From assembly GCA_031548365.1 (NCBI GenBank), contig JAVBRD010000007.1, positions 1 to 64,000 of the forward strand: a DNA stretch of 64,000 bases, written 5' to 3'. Source of the stretch: JAVBRD01 sp031548365. GTDB lineage: Bacteria; Bacillota; Clostridia; Christensenellales; UBA1750. The translations under genes and the position numbers were made by a program. Positions 1 to 8,710 of the stretch are shown here, piece after piece (position 1 is the first letter of the stretch; every line of letters begins with the position of its first letter). Below the pieces are notes generated by a model. The model did no database searches and was not told where the DNA came from. It was given only the letters and a program-made list of their open reading frames with translations.

Positions 1-294
1 GTACAGCGCCACATCTGGCAAGATGATTTGGAGCAGATCACATGCTTCACCAAATCGCCAAGAGGACGGGTCCTGTACAAAAGGCGAAAGGAAACGATTG
101 AACCGTCCTTTGCTGAAGCCAAAGATAACCACGGATTCCGATGGGCTCGCATGATTGGCCTTGCCAACATGAAAGAGCAGTCTTACCTGACCGCAGCGGT
201 TCAAAATATGAAAAGAATCGCCCGCTTTTTCCTTTTTATCGTCGGCTTTTCTCATTCATTGGTACACTCAAAGGCACCTCTCGCCTTCGCGTGA
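1..294 (+). CDS. IS1182-type transposase, C-terminal fragment (5' end outside window)
   Basis: The frame is already open at base 1, so the true start lies upstream of the window. The visible ~97 residues carry the C-terminal signature of DDE transposases of the IS1182/IS5-like group: a basic RRKETIEPSFAEAK motif holding the last catalytic glutamate, then HGFRWARMIGLANM and a helical tail. This part of the family normally ends a 450-550-residue protein. The stop codon sits inside a hairpin terminator. It may be the end of an intact element or a remnant; the rest is not visible. Family assignment is by recognition of the motif. Confidence 0.8.
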   Translation, partial: VQRHIWQDDLEQITCFTKSPRGRVLYKRRKETIEPSFAEAKDNHGFRWARMIGLANMKEQSYLTAAVQNMKRIARFFLFIVGFSHSLVHSKAPLAFA

Positions 295-303
295 GGTGCC
301 TTT
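270..303 (+). terminator. Intrinsic terminator of the transposase
   Basis: A perfect 11-bp stem (AAAGGCACCTC / GAGGTGCCTTT) with a 12-nt loop overlaps the transposase stop codon. The A-run before and T-run after the stem allow it to work in both directions. Confidence 0.7.
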
Positions 304-310
304 GTCGGCG

Positions 311-332
311 GGCTGAGCGCCGCTACGCGGCG
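311..332 (+). repeat. 22-bp repeat, copy 1
   Basis: This 22-mer beginning GGCTGAGCG and ending CGCGGCG recurs at 429-450 with two mismatches. Both copies can fold into a small GC-rich hairpin. They lie between the transposase fragment and the 3' end of guaB, so they may belong to the insertion sequence end or to a dispersed repeat family. Confidence 0.5.
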
Positions 333-428
333 CGTTAAAATGCAAAGGTCAATCTGAAAAATCTGAACCCACGAATAATCTATGGCAGGGGGCATAAAAA
401 ACGTCTCAAAAGCCTTTGATCTTTTACA

Positions 429-450
429 GGCTGAGCGACGCTTCGCGGCG
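429..450 (+). repeat. 22-bp repeat, copy 2
   Basis: Second copy of the 22-mer found at 311-332, differing at two positions, in the same orientation. The 98 bases between the copies hold no recognisable gene. Confidence 0.5.
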
Positions 451-463
451 TAAGTATGACTAG

Positions 464-1927
464 CTATCTTTGCGTCGAATAATTAGGCGATTCCTTTGTG
501 ATAAAAATATCATGCGGATGACTCTCGGTCAGCCCAGCGCTCGAAATGCGCATGAACTTGCCATGTTTGCGCAAATCGTCAATGCTCTCGGTGCCACAGT
601 ATCCCATACCGGCTCTGAGTCCACCGAGCAGCTGATACACGGTTTCAGAGAGGATACCTTTGTATGGCACACGGCCCTCAACCCCTTCGGGAACGAGCTT
701 TGCGACCTCGTCCTGGAAATAGCGGTCACTGGAGCCATGGGTCTGCGCCATTGCGCCCAAAGAACCCATGCCGCGATAAACCTTGAAAGAGCGGCCTTGG
801 TAGATCTCCATTGCGCCCGGACTTTCCTCGGTTCCCGCGAAGAGCGAGCCAATCATGACCGCGCTCGCACCTGCCGCGATCGCCTTGGGAATATCACCGG
901 AGTACTTGACTCCGCCGTCGGCGATTATCGGAATACCGTGCTTGTCGGCCTCCTCCGAGCAGTTCATGATGGCCGTGATCTGCGGAACGCCGATCCCCGC
1001 GACAACGCGCGTGGTGCAGATTGATCCCGGACCAATGCCAACCTTGACGCAGTCCGCACCGGCAAGCGCAAGATCGCGCGTGGCTTCGGCGGTCGCAACA
1101 TTACCCGCGATGATCTGAACACCAGGAAAGTTTTGCTTGATCTTTTCCACCATACGAATGACATGGATCGAGTGGCCGTGCGCGGTGTCCACAGCAATCA
1201 CGTCAACCTTGGCGTTGACGAGCGCGGCCACGCGGTCAAGGCTGTCCTTGCCGATGCCAACCGCCGCTCCGCACAACAAACGACCACTCGCATCTTTGGC
1301 CGAATTCGGATACTGAATCGCTTTTTCAATATCTTTGATCGTAATCAGGCCTTTGAGATTGAAGTGATCGTCAACGATGGGCAGCTTTTCAATTTTGTGC
1401 TTGCGTAGGATCTCTTGCGCTTGCTTAAGCGTTGTGCCAACCGGCGCTGTGATCAATCCTTCGGACGTCATGACCTCTGAGATTTTTCGCGTAAAGTTCG
1501 TCTCAAAACGAAGATCACGGTTGGTCAGGATGCCAACAAGCTTGCCTTCACGCGTAATCGGCACACCGGAAATACGATATCGCTCCATCAACGCGTTCGC
1601 ATCGGAAATAAGGTGGTCAGGGGAAAGATAGAACGGGTCAATGATGACGCCGTGCTCGCTTCGTTTTACCTTATCGACCTGCGCCGCCTGCTCCTCAATG
1701 CTCAGGTTCTTGTGTATGATGCCCACGCCGCCTTCTCGCGCCATGCCGATGGCCATGCGCGCTTCGGTTACAGTGTCCATCGCGGAGGAGAGCAGAGGCA
1801 CGTTGAGCATGATTTTGGGGGTGAGCCTTGTCGCCAACGACACTTCTTTAGGCAGCACATCGCTTCGTTGCGGAACCAGGAGAACATCGTCAAAAGTCAG
1901 GCCTTCACCTACAAACTTTGAGTCCAT
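464..1927 (-). CDS. guaB: Inosine-5'-monophosphate dehydrogenase
   Basis: Converts IMP to XMP with NAD+, the committed step of GMP synthesis in the cytoplasm; XMP is the substrate of GuaA, encoded at 42.4 kb. The protein opens with the family motif GEGLTFDDVLLVPQ, has a CBS-domain pair at roughly residues 95-210, the catalytic loop GPGSICTTR with its cysteine, and the flap motif YRGMGSLGAM. At 487 residues it has the usual length. The frame is open up to 2044, but the ATG at 1927 gives the standard N-terminus and has AAAGGA upstream, with rather long spacing. It lies 109 bases downstream of the glycerophosphodiesterase gene and may share its transcript. Confidence 0.97.
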   Translation of the reverse strand: MDSKFVGEGLTFDDVLLVPQRSDVLPKEVSLATRLTPKIMLNVPLLSSAMDTVTEARMAIGMAREGGVGIIHKNLSIEEQAAQVDKVKRSEHGVIIDPFYLSPDHLISDANALMERYRISGVPITREGKLVGILTNRDLRFETNFTRKISEVMTSEGLITAPVGTTLKQAQEILRKHKIEKLPIVDDHFNLKGLITIKDIEKAIQYPNSAKDASGRLLCGAAVGIGKDSLDRVAALVNAKVDVIAVDTAHGHSIHVIRMVEKIKQNFPGVQIIAGNVATAEATRDLALAGADCVKVGIGPGSICTTRVVAGIGVPQITAIMNCSEEADKHGIPIIADGGVKYSGDIPKAIAAGASAVMIGSLFAGTEESPGAMEIYQGRSFKVYRGMGSLGAMAQTHGSSDRYFQDEVAKLVPEGVEGRVPYKGILSETVYQLLGGLRAGMGYCGTESIDDLRKHGKFMRISSAGLTESHPHDIFITKESPNYSTQR

Positions 1928-2036
1928 CAGTGCCCACATCCTTTGCTGTGTATCTCGTCGCTTAAGTATTTTTAGCATTCTATCAGGATGGAGCGCGTCC
2001 GTCAACCACAAATTTCGTCGATTTACACCATATTTT

Positions 2037-2750
2037 CTAACCAAACTCTTTTTCTGCGAGCGCGTAAAGCTTGTCCGGGAAGTTGACCGTCATTCCGTCA
2101 ACTCCCGCGAAGAAACACTGCTCCATCGTTTGCTCGTCTTTGACGCCCCACGCGCGCACGTCATAGCCCATCGCCTTATATGCGCTGACAAGCTCGGTGT
2201 TCACGACATCCGCTCTCGGACAGACTTGCTGCGCGCCAATCTCCTTAAGCATCCTATGCGTTTCCCCGTTCACCTCGCGAACCAGCCAACCGATTCGGAT
2301 ACGGCTGTCAAGGCGTCTCATGTTGACAAGCGTTTCGTACTCAAATGCCGTAATCGTCGCCTGCTCGAAAACACTATGCGCTTTGATTTCGCCAAGCACG
2401 TCCGCTTCGATTCCCGCCGCCTTGATCTCGATGGCGAGCACCCCCGCCCTTCGCCCAAGGTACCTGAGAAAATCACCCAGCAGTGGGATGCGTTCCCCGC
2501 AATATCGCTCGCCAAACCTCACGCCCGCATCGAGCCGCTGTGCCTCAGCGAGGCTGAGCTCGGCAATTTCGCCCGCACCGTCGGTTGTGCGATCAACGGT
2601 TCTGTCATGCAACAACACAAGCGCGCCGTCTGAAGTCGCGCGCACATCCGTCTCGATACCTGACGCACGCATCTCCAGTCCCATGAAAAACGCCGCCATT
2701 GTGTTTTCCGGCGCGTACGCGGACGCACCTCTGTGAGCCAGATTAACCAT
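2037..2750 (-). CDS. Glycerophosphodiester phosphodiesterase
   Basis: Hydrolyses glycerophosphodiesters to glycerol-3-phosphate and an alcohol. The sequence has the GDPD signature: HRGASAYAPENT near the N-terminus, IETDVRATSDG followed by LLHD (metal ligands and catalytic histidine), and AIEIK in the barrel. At 237 residues it is a single-domain cytoplasmic form with no signal peptide. The ATG at 2750 has GAAGGAG 8-9 bases upstream. The glycerol-3-phosphate made could feed the dehydrogenase trio at 18-21 kb; that link is inference. Confidence 0.93.
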   Translation of the reverse strand: MVNLAHRGASAYAPENTMAAFFMGLEMRASGIETDVRATSDGALVLLHDRTVDRTTDGAGEIAELSLAEAQRLDAGVRFGERYCGERIPLLGDFLRYLGRRAGVLAIEIKAAGIEADVLGEIKAHSVFEQATITAFEYETLVNMRRLDSRIRIGWLVREVNGETHRMLKEIGAQQVCPRADVVNTELVSAYKAMGYDVRAWGVKDEQTMEQCFFAGVDGMTVNFPDKLYALAEKEFG

Positions 2751-2885
2751 GCAAATGCTCCTTCGTATTGGGTTGTGTCCCCGCGCGATTAAAAGTCAAT
2801 CCCTCTCATGAAGCCACGAACTCCTCCGTCAAACCGCTCAGATCAGCGTCGGTAATTTGGGCTAACTGACGAGGTTCACGCCTAA

Positions 2886-2917
2886 ATGCGCAAAGCGCCC
2901 GCAAAACCAGCGGGCGC
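2886..2917 (-). terminator. Terminator of the ftsA-ftsZ unit
   Basis: An 8-bp GC stem (GCGCCCGC / GCGGGCGC, loop of 7) lies about 25 bases after the ftsZ stop, followed on the minus strand by a short TTT-containing tract. Confidence 0.6.
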
Positions 2918-2939
2918 AACTTTGTGCAATACATGCAAA

Positions 2940-4253
2940 TTACGAATTACTTCCATCACGGTTGGGTGTTCTTTGGCTGCGCAGAAAACTAGGAACGTCG
3001 CTGCGGTACATCGGGCGTTCGGCGACTTTTTGATCCTGTTGCTGCGTCACGCCTTCATCAGGCGTATCCTGTGCAAGAGGCGCTTCTTCGCGCGCGCTGA
3101 CTGAAGGGGAGGATGCTCTCGGCGTTTCCCGAATGGGTTGCGCGAACCGCGGTTCTTCGCGCACCGAGCGATGCGGGTATGAAGGCTGTTGCTGCGGCCT
3201 GTTTTCCGACTTGAAAATCGGGATCTGGAGCGGGATATTTTTTGGATCCTCCGGTTCGGGCGTGACATTCGGGTTTCTCGGGCCAACTTCGACGCCAAAC
3301 TGGTTCTCAAATCCTGTTGCGATGATTGTGACGCGTGTCATGTCCTGAAGCGTCTCGTCGATGACCGCGCCAACGATGACATTGACATTCGGATCACACC
3401 GTTCGAGTACATGCTCGGCCGCTGCGTTGACGTCGAGAATGCCCAGCGTCTCGGAACCCGAAACGTTGATGAGCAGGGAGTTAGCGCCGTCAATGGTCGT
3501 CTCGAGCAACGGCGATGACATGGCGAGTTTAGCCGCCTCAAGCACGCCGTTGTCGCCCCTGGCCGTGCCGATACCCATATGCGCCATTCCCCGTGCCGAC
3601 ATGATCGTACGCACGTCTGCGAAGTCGACGTTGATCAGTCCGGGAATCGTGATCAGATCGGTGATGCCCTGCACGCCTTGTCGCAGCACGTCGTCGGCAA
3701 GCCGGAACGCTTCGACAACGGCGGTGTTTTTGCTCGCGATCGTCAGCAAGCGGTCGTTCGGCACAACCACAAGCGAGTCCACCTGCGCTTTGAGTTCGGC
3801 AATGCCGCGCTCTGCGTTAAGCGCGCGCTTCGGCCCTTCAAACCGGAAGGGCTTGGTCACGACACCAACGGTCAGCGCGCCGAGATCGCGTGCGATTTCC
3901 GCAACGACGGGCGCGGCGCCCGTGCCGGTTCCTCCACCCATGCCCGCGGTGACAAACACGAGATTGGTGCCACGCAGAATCTCGGCGATGTCTTCGCGGC
4001 TCTCTTCCGCCGCGCGCTTGCCGACCTCGGGCTGAGCGCCGGCGCCAAGACCTTGCGTGATCTTTTCACCAATCTGGATTTTGTAAGTGGCCTTGGACTG
4101 CATCAGCTGCTGTTTGTCGGTGTTGACCGCAACAAACTCCACACCGGTCAACCCGTACTCAACCATACGGTTTACGGCATTGTTACCAGCGCCGCCAACG
4201 CCGATGACTTTGATTTTAGCCTCGAATTTATTCTGCACATCGAACTCCAGCAC
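2940..4253 (-). CDS. ftsZ: Cell division protein FtsZ
   Basis: Tubulin-like GTPase that forms the division ring. The N-terminal motif IKVIGVGGAGNNAVNRM, the tubulin signature GGGTGTGAAP near residue 110, the T7-loop region NVDFADVRTIM, a proline/glutamate-rich linker (roughly residues 325-420) and the C-terminal peptide DVPSFLR are all visible. The last is the tail that binds FtsA and other partners. The start is GTG at 4253 with GGGGGAG upstream. It lies 44 bases after ftsA. No other dcw-cluster genes are next to it. Confidence 0.98.
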   Translation of the reverse strand: MLEFDVQNKFEAKIKVIGVGGAGNNAVNRMVEYGLTGVEFVAVNTDKQQLMQSKATYKIQIGEKITQGLGAGAQPEVGKRAAEESREDIAEILRGTNLVFVTAGMGGGTGTGAAPVVAEIARDLGALTVGVVTKPFRFEGPKRALNAERGIAELKAQVDSLVVVPNDRLLTIASKNTAVVEAFRLADDVLRQGVQGITDLITIPGLINVDFADVRTIMSARGMAHMGIGTARGDNGVLEAAKLAMSSPLLETTIDGANSLLINVSGSETLGILDVNAAAEHVLERCDPNVNVIVGAVIDETLQDMTRVTIIATGFENQFGVEVGPRNPNVTPEPEDPKNIPLQIPIFKSENRPQQQPSYPHRSVREEPRFAQPIRETPRASSPSVSAREEAPLAQDTPDEGVTQQQDQKVAERPMYRSDVPSFLRSQRTPNRDGSNS

Positions 4254-4297
4254 AGTGGTTCTCCCCCTTGTTGGTCTGTCAACCCGCCGGGCACGCG

Positions 4298-5485
4298 TTA
4301 CCTTTCTTTGGAAAACAATCCCAATAGATCACTTAATTTCTGCGCAAAGCCACGATTGTCCTCCAAGTCGCCGTGCGATTCGCAACAAATATCCAAAAGT
4401 CCTACGCTAGAGGCATACATTGGGCTGTTGAGCTTGCTTCCCCTTGGCAGCGGTGTTTTCACCGAACGTCCAAGCGCGCTCGCAAGGTAGTCTTTCCCTC
4501 CTCTGAGCATGGCAATTCCCCCACCCGCAAGGAAGATCTGGGCGCGAGCGGGTATCGCCGCGCTCGAGTCCTTGAGGACGAGGGCGATCATATCGGTCAG
4601 TTCAGCAAGACAGGGCATCACACTTTGCATAACTTCCTCGCGCGTGTAGGATACGTACGCACCGTTCTCATCAGCAACCTCGAGATTCTCGGATACGTAG
4701 CTTGGCCCGATCATCACCTTGCGCTTGAGCTGCTCTGCCATGGACATCGTCACCGAGAGCGTTTGTGCGATTTCGGCCGATATGTGTCCGCCTCCGAGCG
4801 GGAGAACCTCGTGATAGGTGAGCGCGTCACCCTCAACCATCATCAGCTCCGTCGATAGATAGCCGACATCAATGAGCACAGCCGTTTTTTCACGCTCCTC
4901 CTGCGGAATGAGCATCATCGCCTCCGCAAGGGACGCGGAGGCGAAATCAACGACGTGAACTCCCAAATCGTGCAGCCTCTCCGAAACCTCGGTCATATAC
5001 TGCGTGTCCGCCGCGATAAAGGACGCGAGCGCGCCGAGCCTGCTCCCGCGAAGCCCTGCGGGCTCCATCGTGCGCAAATCGTCCACAGAGAACCACGCCG
5101 CGCTCCTTTGGATGATCTCACCGCCGGTTGACACAGATACGTTGGCAGCCGACGTCATCAACTGATCGACATCCGCGTTGGTGATGCGGTGCTTGGCATT
5201 TCGCAGATCTGTGGTCAGTTCGTTAAGAACGACGCGTATGAACTCGCCCGGCACGCCAACGAACACTTCGTTGATTTTTCTGGCTGACGATTTTTCAGCA
5301 TCCTGAATGCTTCGGGCGATCGCCGCTTGCAACGCCGATACATTGTTCCAACGCCCGCCCATGAAGCCGTCGTAAGGTACGACTCCATAGCCGAGTATGT
5401 CGCACGGTGCCCCCGCGTTCATTTCTCCGACAACCGTAACGATTTTGGACGTCCCAAAGTCAATCGTTGCAACATGCTGCTTCAT
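4298..5485 (-). CDS. ftsA: Cell division protein FtsA
   Basis: Actin-like ATPase that tethers FtsZ to the membrane. The phosphate-1 loop ATIDFGTSKI opens the protein; a 1C-type subdomain follows, then AVLIDVGYLSTELMM and the adenosine motif FLAGGGIAML. The C-terminus (KLSDLLGLFSKER) looks like the amphipathic membrane-targeting helix of the family. It has 395 residues, slightly short for FtsA. The ATG at 5485 has GGAGG upstream. Sequence identity to well-studied FtsA proteins seems low, but adjacency to ftsZ supports the call. Confidence 0.9.
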   Translation of the reverse strand: MKQHVATIDFGTSKIVTVVGEMNAGAPCDILGYGVVPYDGFMGGRWNNVSALQAAIARSIQDAEKSSARKINEVFVGVPGEFIRVVLNELTTDLRNAKHRITNADVDQLMTSAANVSVSTGGEIIQRSAAWFSVDDLRTMEPAGLRGSRLGALASFIAADTQYMTEVSERLHDLGVHVVDFASASLAEAMMLIPQEEREKTAVLIDVGYLSTELMMVEGDALTYHEVLPLGGGHISAEIAQTLSVTMSMAEQLKRKVMIGPSYVSENLEVADENGAYVSYTREEVMQSVMPCLAELTDMIALVLKDSSAAIPARAQIFLAGGGIAMLRGGKDYLASALGRSVKTPLPRGSKLNSPMYASSVGLLDICCESHGDLEDNRGFAQKLSDLLGLFSKER

Positions 5486-5511
5486 GCACAGCCTCCTCTC
5501 CGGACGAGCTG

Positions 5512-5517
5512 ATTATA
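5512..5517 (-). promoter_or_regulatory. -10 element of the ftsA promoter
   Basis: A perfect TATAAT (minus strand) lies 27 bases before the ftsA start. The upstream hexamer TGTTCA sits 17 bases further on and is a weak -35; TTCACA at 15 bases is the alternative. Confidence 0.5.
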
Positions 5518-5571
5518 GCCCATCCTTTCTCATGTGAACAGTTTATTCGCGATTTTTGACGAAAACTAAGG

Positions 5572-6378
5572 CTAAATGTTGATTTCTATGCCATCATAGG
5601 CAACGACCATGCCGTCACGGGAAAACACCTCTTCGAGTTCCTCGTGCAACAGACCGCCGTTATGCGAAAAATGCGTGATCACAAAGCGGGTGTCACCCAT
5701 GACGCAGCCTTCTTTGGCAAGACGTTCATGCACCTCAAAAACATCCGCGACGCCGAGGTGGTTTCGTCCGTCCTTATCTTTGCCCGTCGTGCACTCGCAA
5801 ATCACGCAGTCCATGTGCATGCCCCGAATGGCTTCCCATGTTTCTTCCGGATAATACCCCGTGTCATGAGCGTAGAATAGCCGTTTCCCGCCGCGCTCGA
5901 TGACGAACATCAGGCAGTTTTGCCTGCGATCATGCAACGCACGCAAAGGCAAGACCGATGTTTGTCCAACATTAAAGCGTTCAAAAGCAACCGCGAGATG
6001 GATGTCCATGTTGATGTTTTTAAGTGTTGAGACGTTCTCGAGATTCTCTACGACGTTTTCGTTTCCAAACACATCCAAATGTGAAGCGCCGTGCCCGTAT
6101 ACCGGACGGTGCATGGCGAGCTCTTCGGGATAGAAATGATCGGAGTGCGCGTGTGTCACAAGCAGGGTCGTCAGCGCGCTGAGATCCAAGCCGTCGCGCA
6201 AGGCGTGCATCAGGGTGTCCGGGCCGAAGTCGACCATCAAGTCACCGTCGATGAGCGACTGCGCGCGCGAGCGCAGGTTTTTGCCGCCGCGCATTCTCGC
6301 CTCTTTACAAACAGGACACGCACAAAATACGCCGGGCCAACCTTCAGCCGCGGCCGTTCCCAGTATCTTGATCCTCAA
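5572..6378 (-). CDS. Metallo-beta-lactamase-fold phosphodiesterase, PhnP-like
   Basis: The fold is shown by THAHSDHF (zinc ligands), HDTGYYPEETW and ITHFSHNGG. Two cysteines in CACPVC after GTAAAEGWP recall PhnP-type cyclic phosphodiesterases, where a cysteine site binds structural zinc. The frame has an ATG at 6399, but the TTG at 6378 is preceded by GGGAGAG at ideal spacing and gives LRIKILGTA, the normal family start, so I chose TTG. Either way it overlaps the end of the gamma-carbonic anhydrase gene, so the two are translationally coupled. The substrate cannot be told from sequence. Confidence 0.85.
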   Translation of the reverse strand: MRIKILGTAAAEGWPGVFCACPVCKEARMRGGKNLRSRAQSLIDGDLMVDFGPDTLMHALRDGLDLSALTTLLVTHAHSDHFYPEELAMHRPVYGHGASHLDVFGNENVVENLENVSTLKNINMDIHLAVAFERFNVGQTSVLPLRALHDRRQNCLMFVIERGGKRLFYAHDTGYYPEETWEAIRGMHMDCVICECTTGKDKDGRNHLGVADVFEVHERLAKEGCVMGDTRFVITHFSHNGGLLHEELEEVFSRDGMVVAYDGIEINI

Positions 6379-6913
6379 GCGAATCTCTCTCCCGTTCATT
6401 CTTTACGGTTGAAGCCACAATTTGTTTTGCGCGTTCCCAGTACGCGATGGCCGCGCGTATATTGGCTTCTGACTCCTCCGGTTTGACCGCGCGGATCTCC
6501 CTGGCCGGAGAACCCACGACAACTCTTCCCGGGCGCACTTTGCCGCCCGGCGGAACCAGAGAGCCCGCGCCCACAACCGCGCCCGTTTCAACGACCGCTC
6601 CGTCGAGGACGATCGCGCCAATGCCGATCAGACAATCGTCGCCAATCGAGCACCCGTGTAATTTAGCGCCGTGACCCACCGTCACACGCCTGCCGATCGT
6701 CACGGGATGCGCCGCAGAAGTGTGTACGATACAGCCATCCTGCAAGTTGGTATCATCGCCAACCACGATCTTCTCCATGTCACCGCGCAAGACCGCACAG
6801 GGCCACACACTCACGCGTTCGCCAACCGCGACATTGCCAATGACGACTGCCGACGCATGAACGACGCTCTGCACAGCGATTTGCGGCAGCTGCCCTGCAA
6901 ACGCTTCAATCAT
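6344..6913 (-). CDS. Gamma-class carbonic anhydrase family protein
   Basis: Left-handed beta-helix protein of the YrdA/PaaY/gamma-carbonic anhydrase group. Hexapeptide repeats run from about residue 20 to 140, with the ordered motifs VWPCAVLRGDM, DGCIVHTS and GHGAKLHGC supplying the three zinc histidines. At 189 residues it has normal length plus a charged tail. Its start overlaps the stop of the SCIFF maturase gene by four bases, so it belongs to that operon. Many members have no proven carbonic anhydrase activity. Confidence 0.88.
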   Translation of the reverse strand: MIEAFAGQLPQIAVQSVVHASAVVIGNVAVGERVSVWPCAVLRGDMEKIVVGDDTNLQDGCIVHTSAAHPVTIGRRVTVGHGAKLHGCSIGDDCLIGIGAIVLDGAVVETGAVVGAGSLVPPGGKVRPGRVVVGSPAREIRAVKPEESEANIRAAIAYWERAKQIVASTVKNERERDSLEDQDTGNGRG

Positions 6914-8283
6914 GTTTCCACATCCGGCTTGTTGTCCCGCTCAATGGCGCACAACGCCATCGCACACTCAAGCCGCTTCTTCTCCATCGCACACTCGAGC
7001 GCGTAGGGTTTGCGTATGTCACCGTTGAGCGCGTGCGCGTTGGCCGCACAACCGCCGGTGCAATAAAGCTTGGCCCAACACGATGCGCACTCGGGCTTGC
7101 TGAACACATGGCACGCGGCGAAATCCGCACGCATCCGCTTATCAAAGCTGTTGTCGTGAACACTGCCCATGCGGTATCCTTCGCGACCGACAAATTGGTG
7201 GCAGGGGTACACGTCGCCTTCGGGCGTTACCGCGACATACTCGTTGCCTGCGCCGCACCCGGACAGCCGCTTTTTGATGCACGGCCCGTCACCGAGGTCA
7301 AGCATGAAATGGAAAAAGATAAACCGGCTGCCCTGTTTTCGCCTTTCGGAAATCGCGAGCGCGAGCTGTTCATATTCATTGAGGATGCAGTCCAAATCCT
7401 CATTGCGAAGCGAGAGCGGAGACGATGGCGAAAGCACAACCGGTTCAACGGATATCTGGTCAAAACCAAGGTCGCGCAGGTGAAGCACATCTCGCCCAAA
7501 GTCGAGATTCTTACGCGTGAACGTCCCGCGAACGTACCACGATTTACCTCCGCGACGCTCGATCAGTTTCTGGTAGAGCGGTACGATCTTCTCGTAACTG
7601 CCATTGCCATCTGTATCGGGTCGCATGTGATCATGTATATCGCGCCGCCCATCAATTGAAAGGACGACGTTCTCCATCTCGTCATTGAGGTAATCGATAA
7701 CCTCATCGCTCAAGTGCGTTCCGTTTGTCGTGAGTGTAAAACGGATACTCTTGCCGGTTTTTTTCTCAATTTCTCGGCCATACGCCACGATTTCCTTGAC
7801 AACCCCGAAGTTGAGCAGCGGCTCACCTCCGAAAAAGTCGACCTCCAGAAACCGGCGCTCACCCGAGCGGCTTACTAGATAGTCAAGCGCTTTCTTTCCC
7901 GTGTCCGCATCCATCAAGCCACGAGTTCCGTGGAACCCACCGGTTCCTGCGAAACAATAACGGCACCTGAGGTCGCAATCGTGCGCGACATGCAGGCACA
8001 TCGCTTTGAGCACCGCTTCACCGTTTGTGACAGGCGCAAAATGGGTGTAGTCATCGCTTGTGAACAACTGTCCCTCGCGCTTGAGCGCTTCAATTTCTCC
8101 AAGCAGTTCGTTGATATCCGGGATGTCGCTCGTTCCTCCGAGCCTTCGGCGGGTTTCATCTGCGGAGAATCCATTCGCGAGCATGGACACCGCGTCGTAC
8201 GCGATGCCATCCAGCTCATGGAGCGCGCCGGAATCGGCATCAAGCGCGAACTTTCGCCCGAGAGCCGTAAATACATGCACCAT
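6910..8283 (-). CDS. scfB: Radical SAM/SPASM maturase of the SCIFF peptide
   Basis: Installs thioether (sactionine-type) crosslinks in the SCIFF precursor encoded just upstream. The radical SAM cluster motif CDLRCRYC lies near residue 100, followed by FFGGEPLLN; the C-terminal SPASM region carries CGAGNEYVAVTPEGDVYPC and CASCWAKLYCTGGC for two further FeS clusters. An N-terminal RRE-like region precedes the barrel. The frame is open to 8322, but the ATG at 8283 has TTGGAG at good spacing and matches the family start MVHVF. It follows scfA by 61 bases across a hairpin. Confidence 0.95.
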   Translation of the reverse strand: MVHVFTALGRKFALDADSGALHELDGIAYDAVSMLANGFSADETRRRLGGTSDIPDINELLGEIEALKREGQLFTSDDYTHFAPVTNGEAVLKAMCLHVAHDCDLRCRYCFAGTGGFHGTRGLMDADTGKKALDYLVSRSGERRFLEVDFFGGEPLLNFGVVKEIVAYGREIEKKTGKSIRFTLTTNGTHLSDEVIDYLNDEMENVVLSIDGRRDIHDHMRPDTDGNGSYEKIVPLYQKLIERRGGKSWYVRGTFTRKNLDFGRDVLHLRDLGFDQISVEPVVLSPSSPLSLRNEDLDCILNEYEQLALAISERRKQGSRFIFFHFMLDLGDGPCIKKRLSGCGAGNEYVAVTPEGDVYPCHQFVGREGYRMGSVHDNSFDKRMRADFAACHVFSKPECASCWAKLYCTGGCAANAHALNGDIRKPYALECAMEKKRLECAMALCAIERDNKPDVET

Positions 8284-8305
8284 GGTAACTCCAATCAAAG
8301 GATGA

Positions 8306-8335
8306 ATGCCGGGCGACCTCACAGCCTCCCGGCAT
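8306..8335 (-). promoter_or_regulatory. Intercistronic hairpin between scfA and scfB
   Basis: An 8-bp stem (ATGCCGGG / CCCGGCAT) with a 14-nt loop lies between the peptide gene and the maturase gene and has no T-run. It probably allows partial read-through or protects the upstream message, giving more peptide than enzyme. That role is inference. Confidence 0.5.
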
Positions 8336-8344
8336 CAAAGCGCG

Positions 8345-8491
8345 TTACTTGCTTTGGTTCTGGCACTGCTGGTTAGCTACCGTGCAGCTGGTTTTGCAGG
8401 CTGACTGGCACGACGCCTGGCAGTTTCCGCAACCCGCGTGCTGAGCCGTTTTGGCGATTGCAGCCTTCTGAATGGTTTGAATGTGCTTCAT
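8345..8491 (-). CDS. scfA: SCIFF precursor peptide (six cysteines in forty-five)
   Basis: A 48-residue peptide starting MKHIQTIQKAA with six cysteines in the second half, in the family pattern CGNC-x3-C-x3-C-x3-C followed by TVANQQC. SCIFF peptides are nearly universal in Clostridia and are the substrate of ScfB; their biological function is unknown. The ATG at 8491 has a strong CGGAGGG ribosome binding site. A longer open frame to 8560 would cover the promoter and is not used. This gene is one of the best taxonomic markers in the window. Confidence 0.96.
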   Translation of the reverse strand: MKHIQTIQKAAIAKTAQHAGCGNCQASCQSACKTSCTVANQQCQNQSK

Positions 8492-8525
8492 GGTTATCCC
8501 TCCGTCGGTCTGGTATATCTTTGTT

Positions 8526-8554
8526 ATTATACAGGATTCTATAATATACCGCAA
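8526..8554 (-). promoter_or_regulatory. Promoter of the SCIFF operon
   Basis: TTGCGG, a 17-base spacer and a perfect TATAAT on the minus strand, about 35 bases before scfA. Confidence 0.75.
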
Positions 8555-8710
8555 GATCAAACTCTATCGCGCGATTTCACGCGAAACTGCTGTGCCAGGT
8601 TACCATCGTTCCCTCTGCAACCATGAAAAACGAAGATTGATAAAGGCAAATGGATACGCGGTTCTGACAGGAACCGTTGGAACTTTTCGCTGAAAGTGAG
8701 GAACGCAGTT

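Noticed and set aside
1641..2633. 330-residue open frame antisense to guaB and the glycerophosphodiesterase gene
   Set aside because: Shadow of two certain genes.
3579..4490. 303-residue open frame antisense to ftsZ and ftsA
   Set aside because: Shadow of two certain genes.
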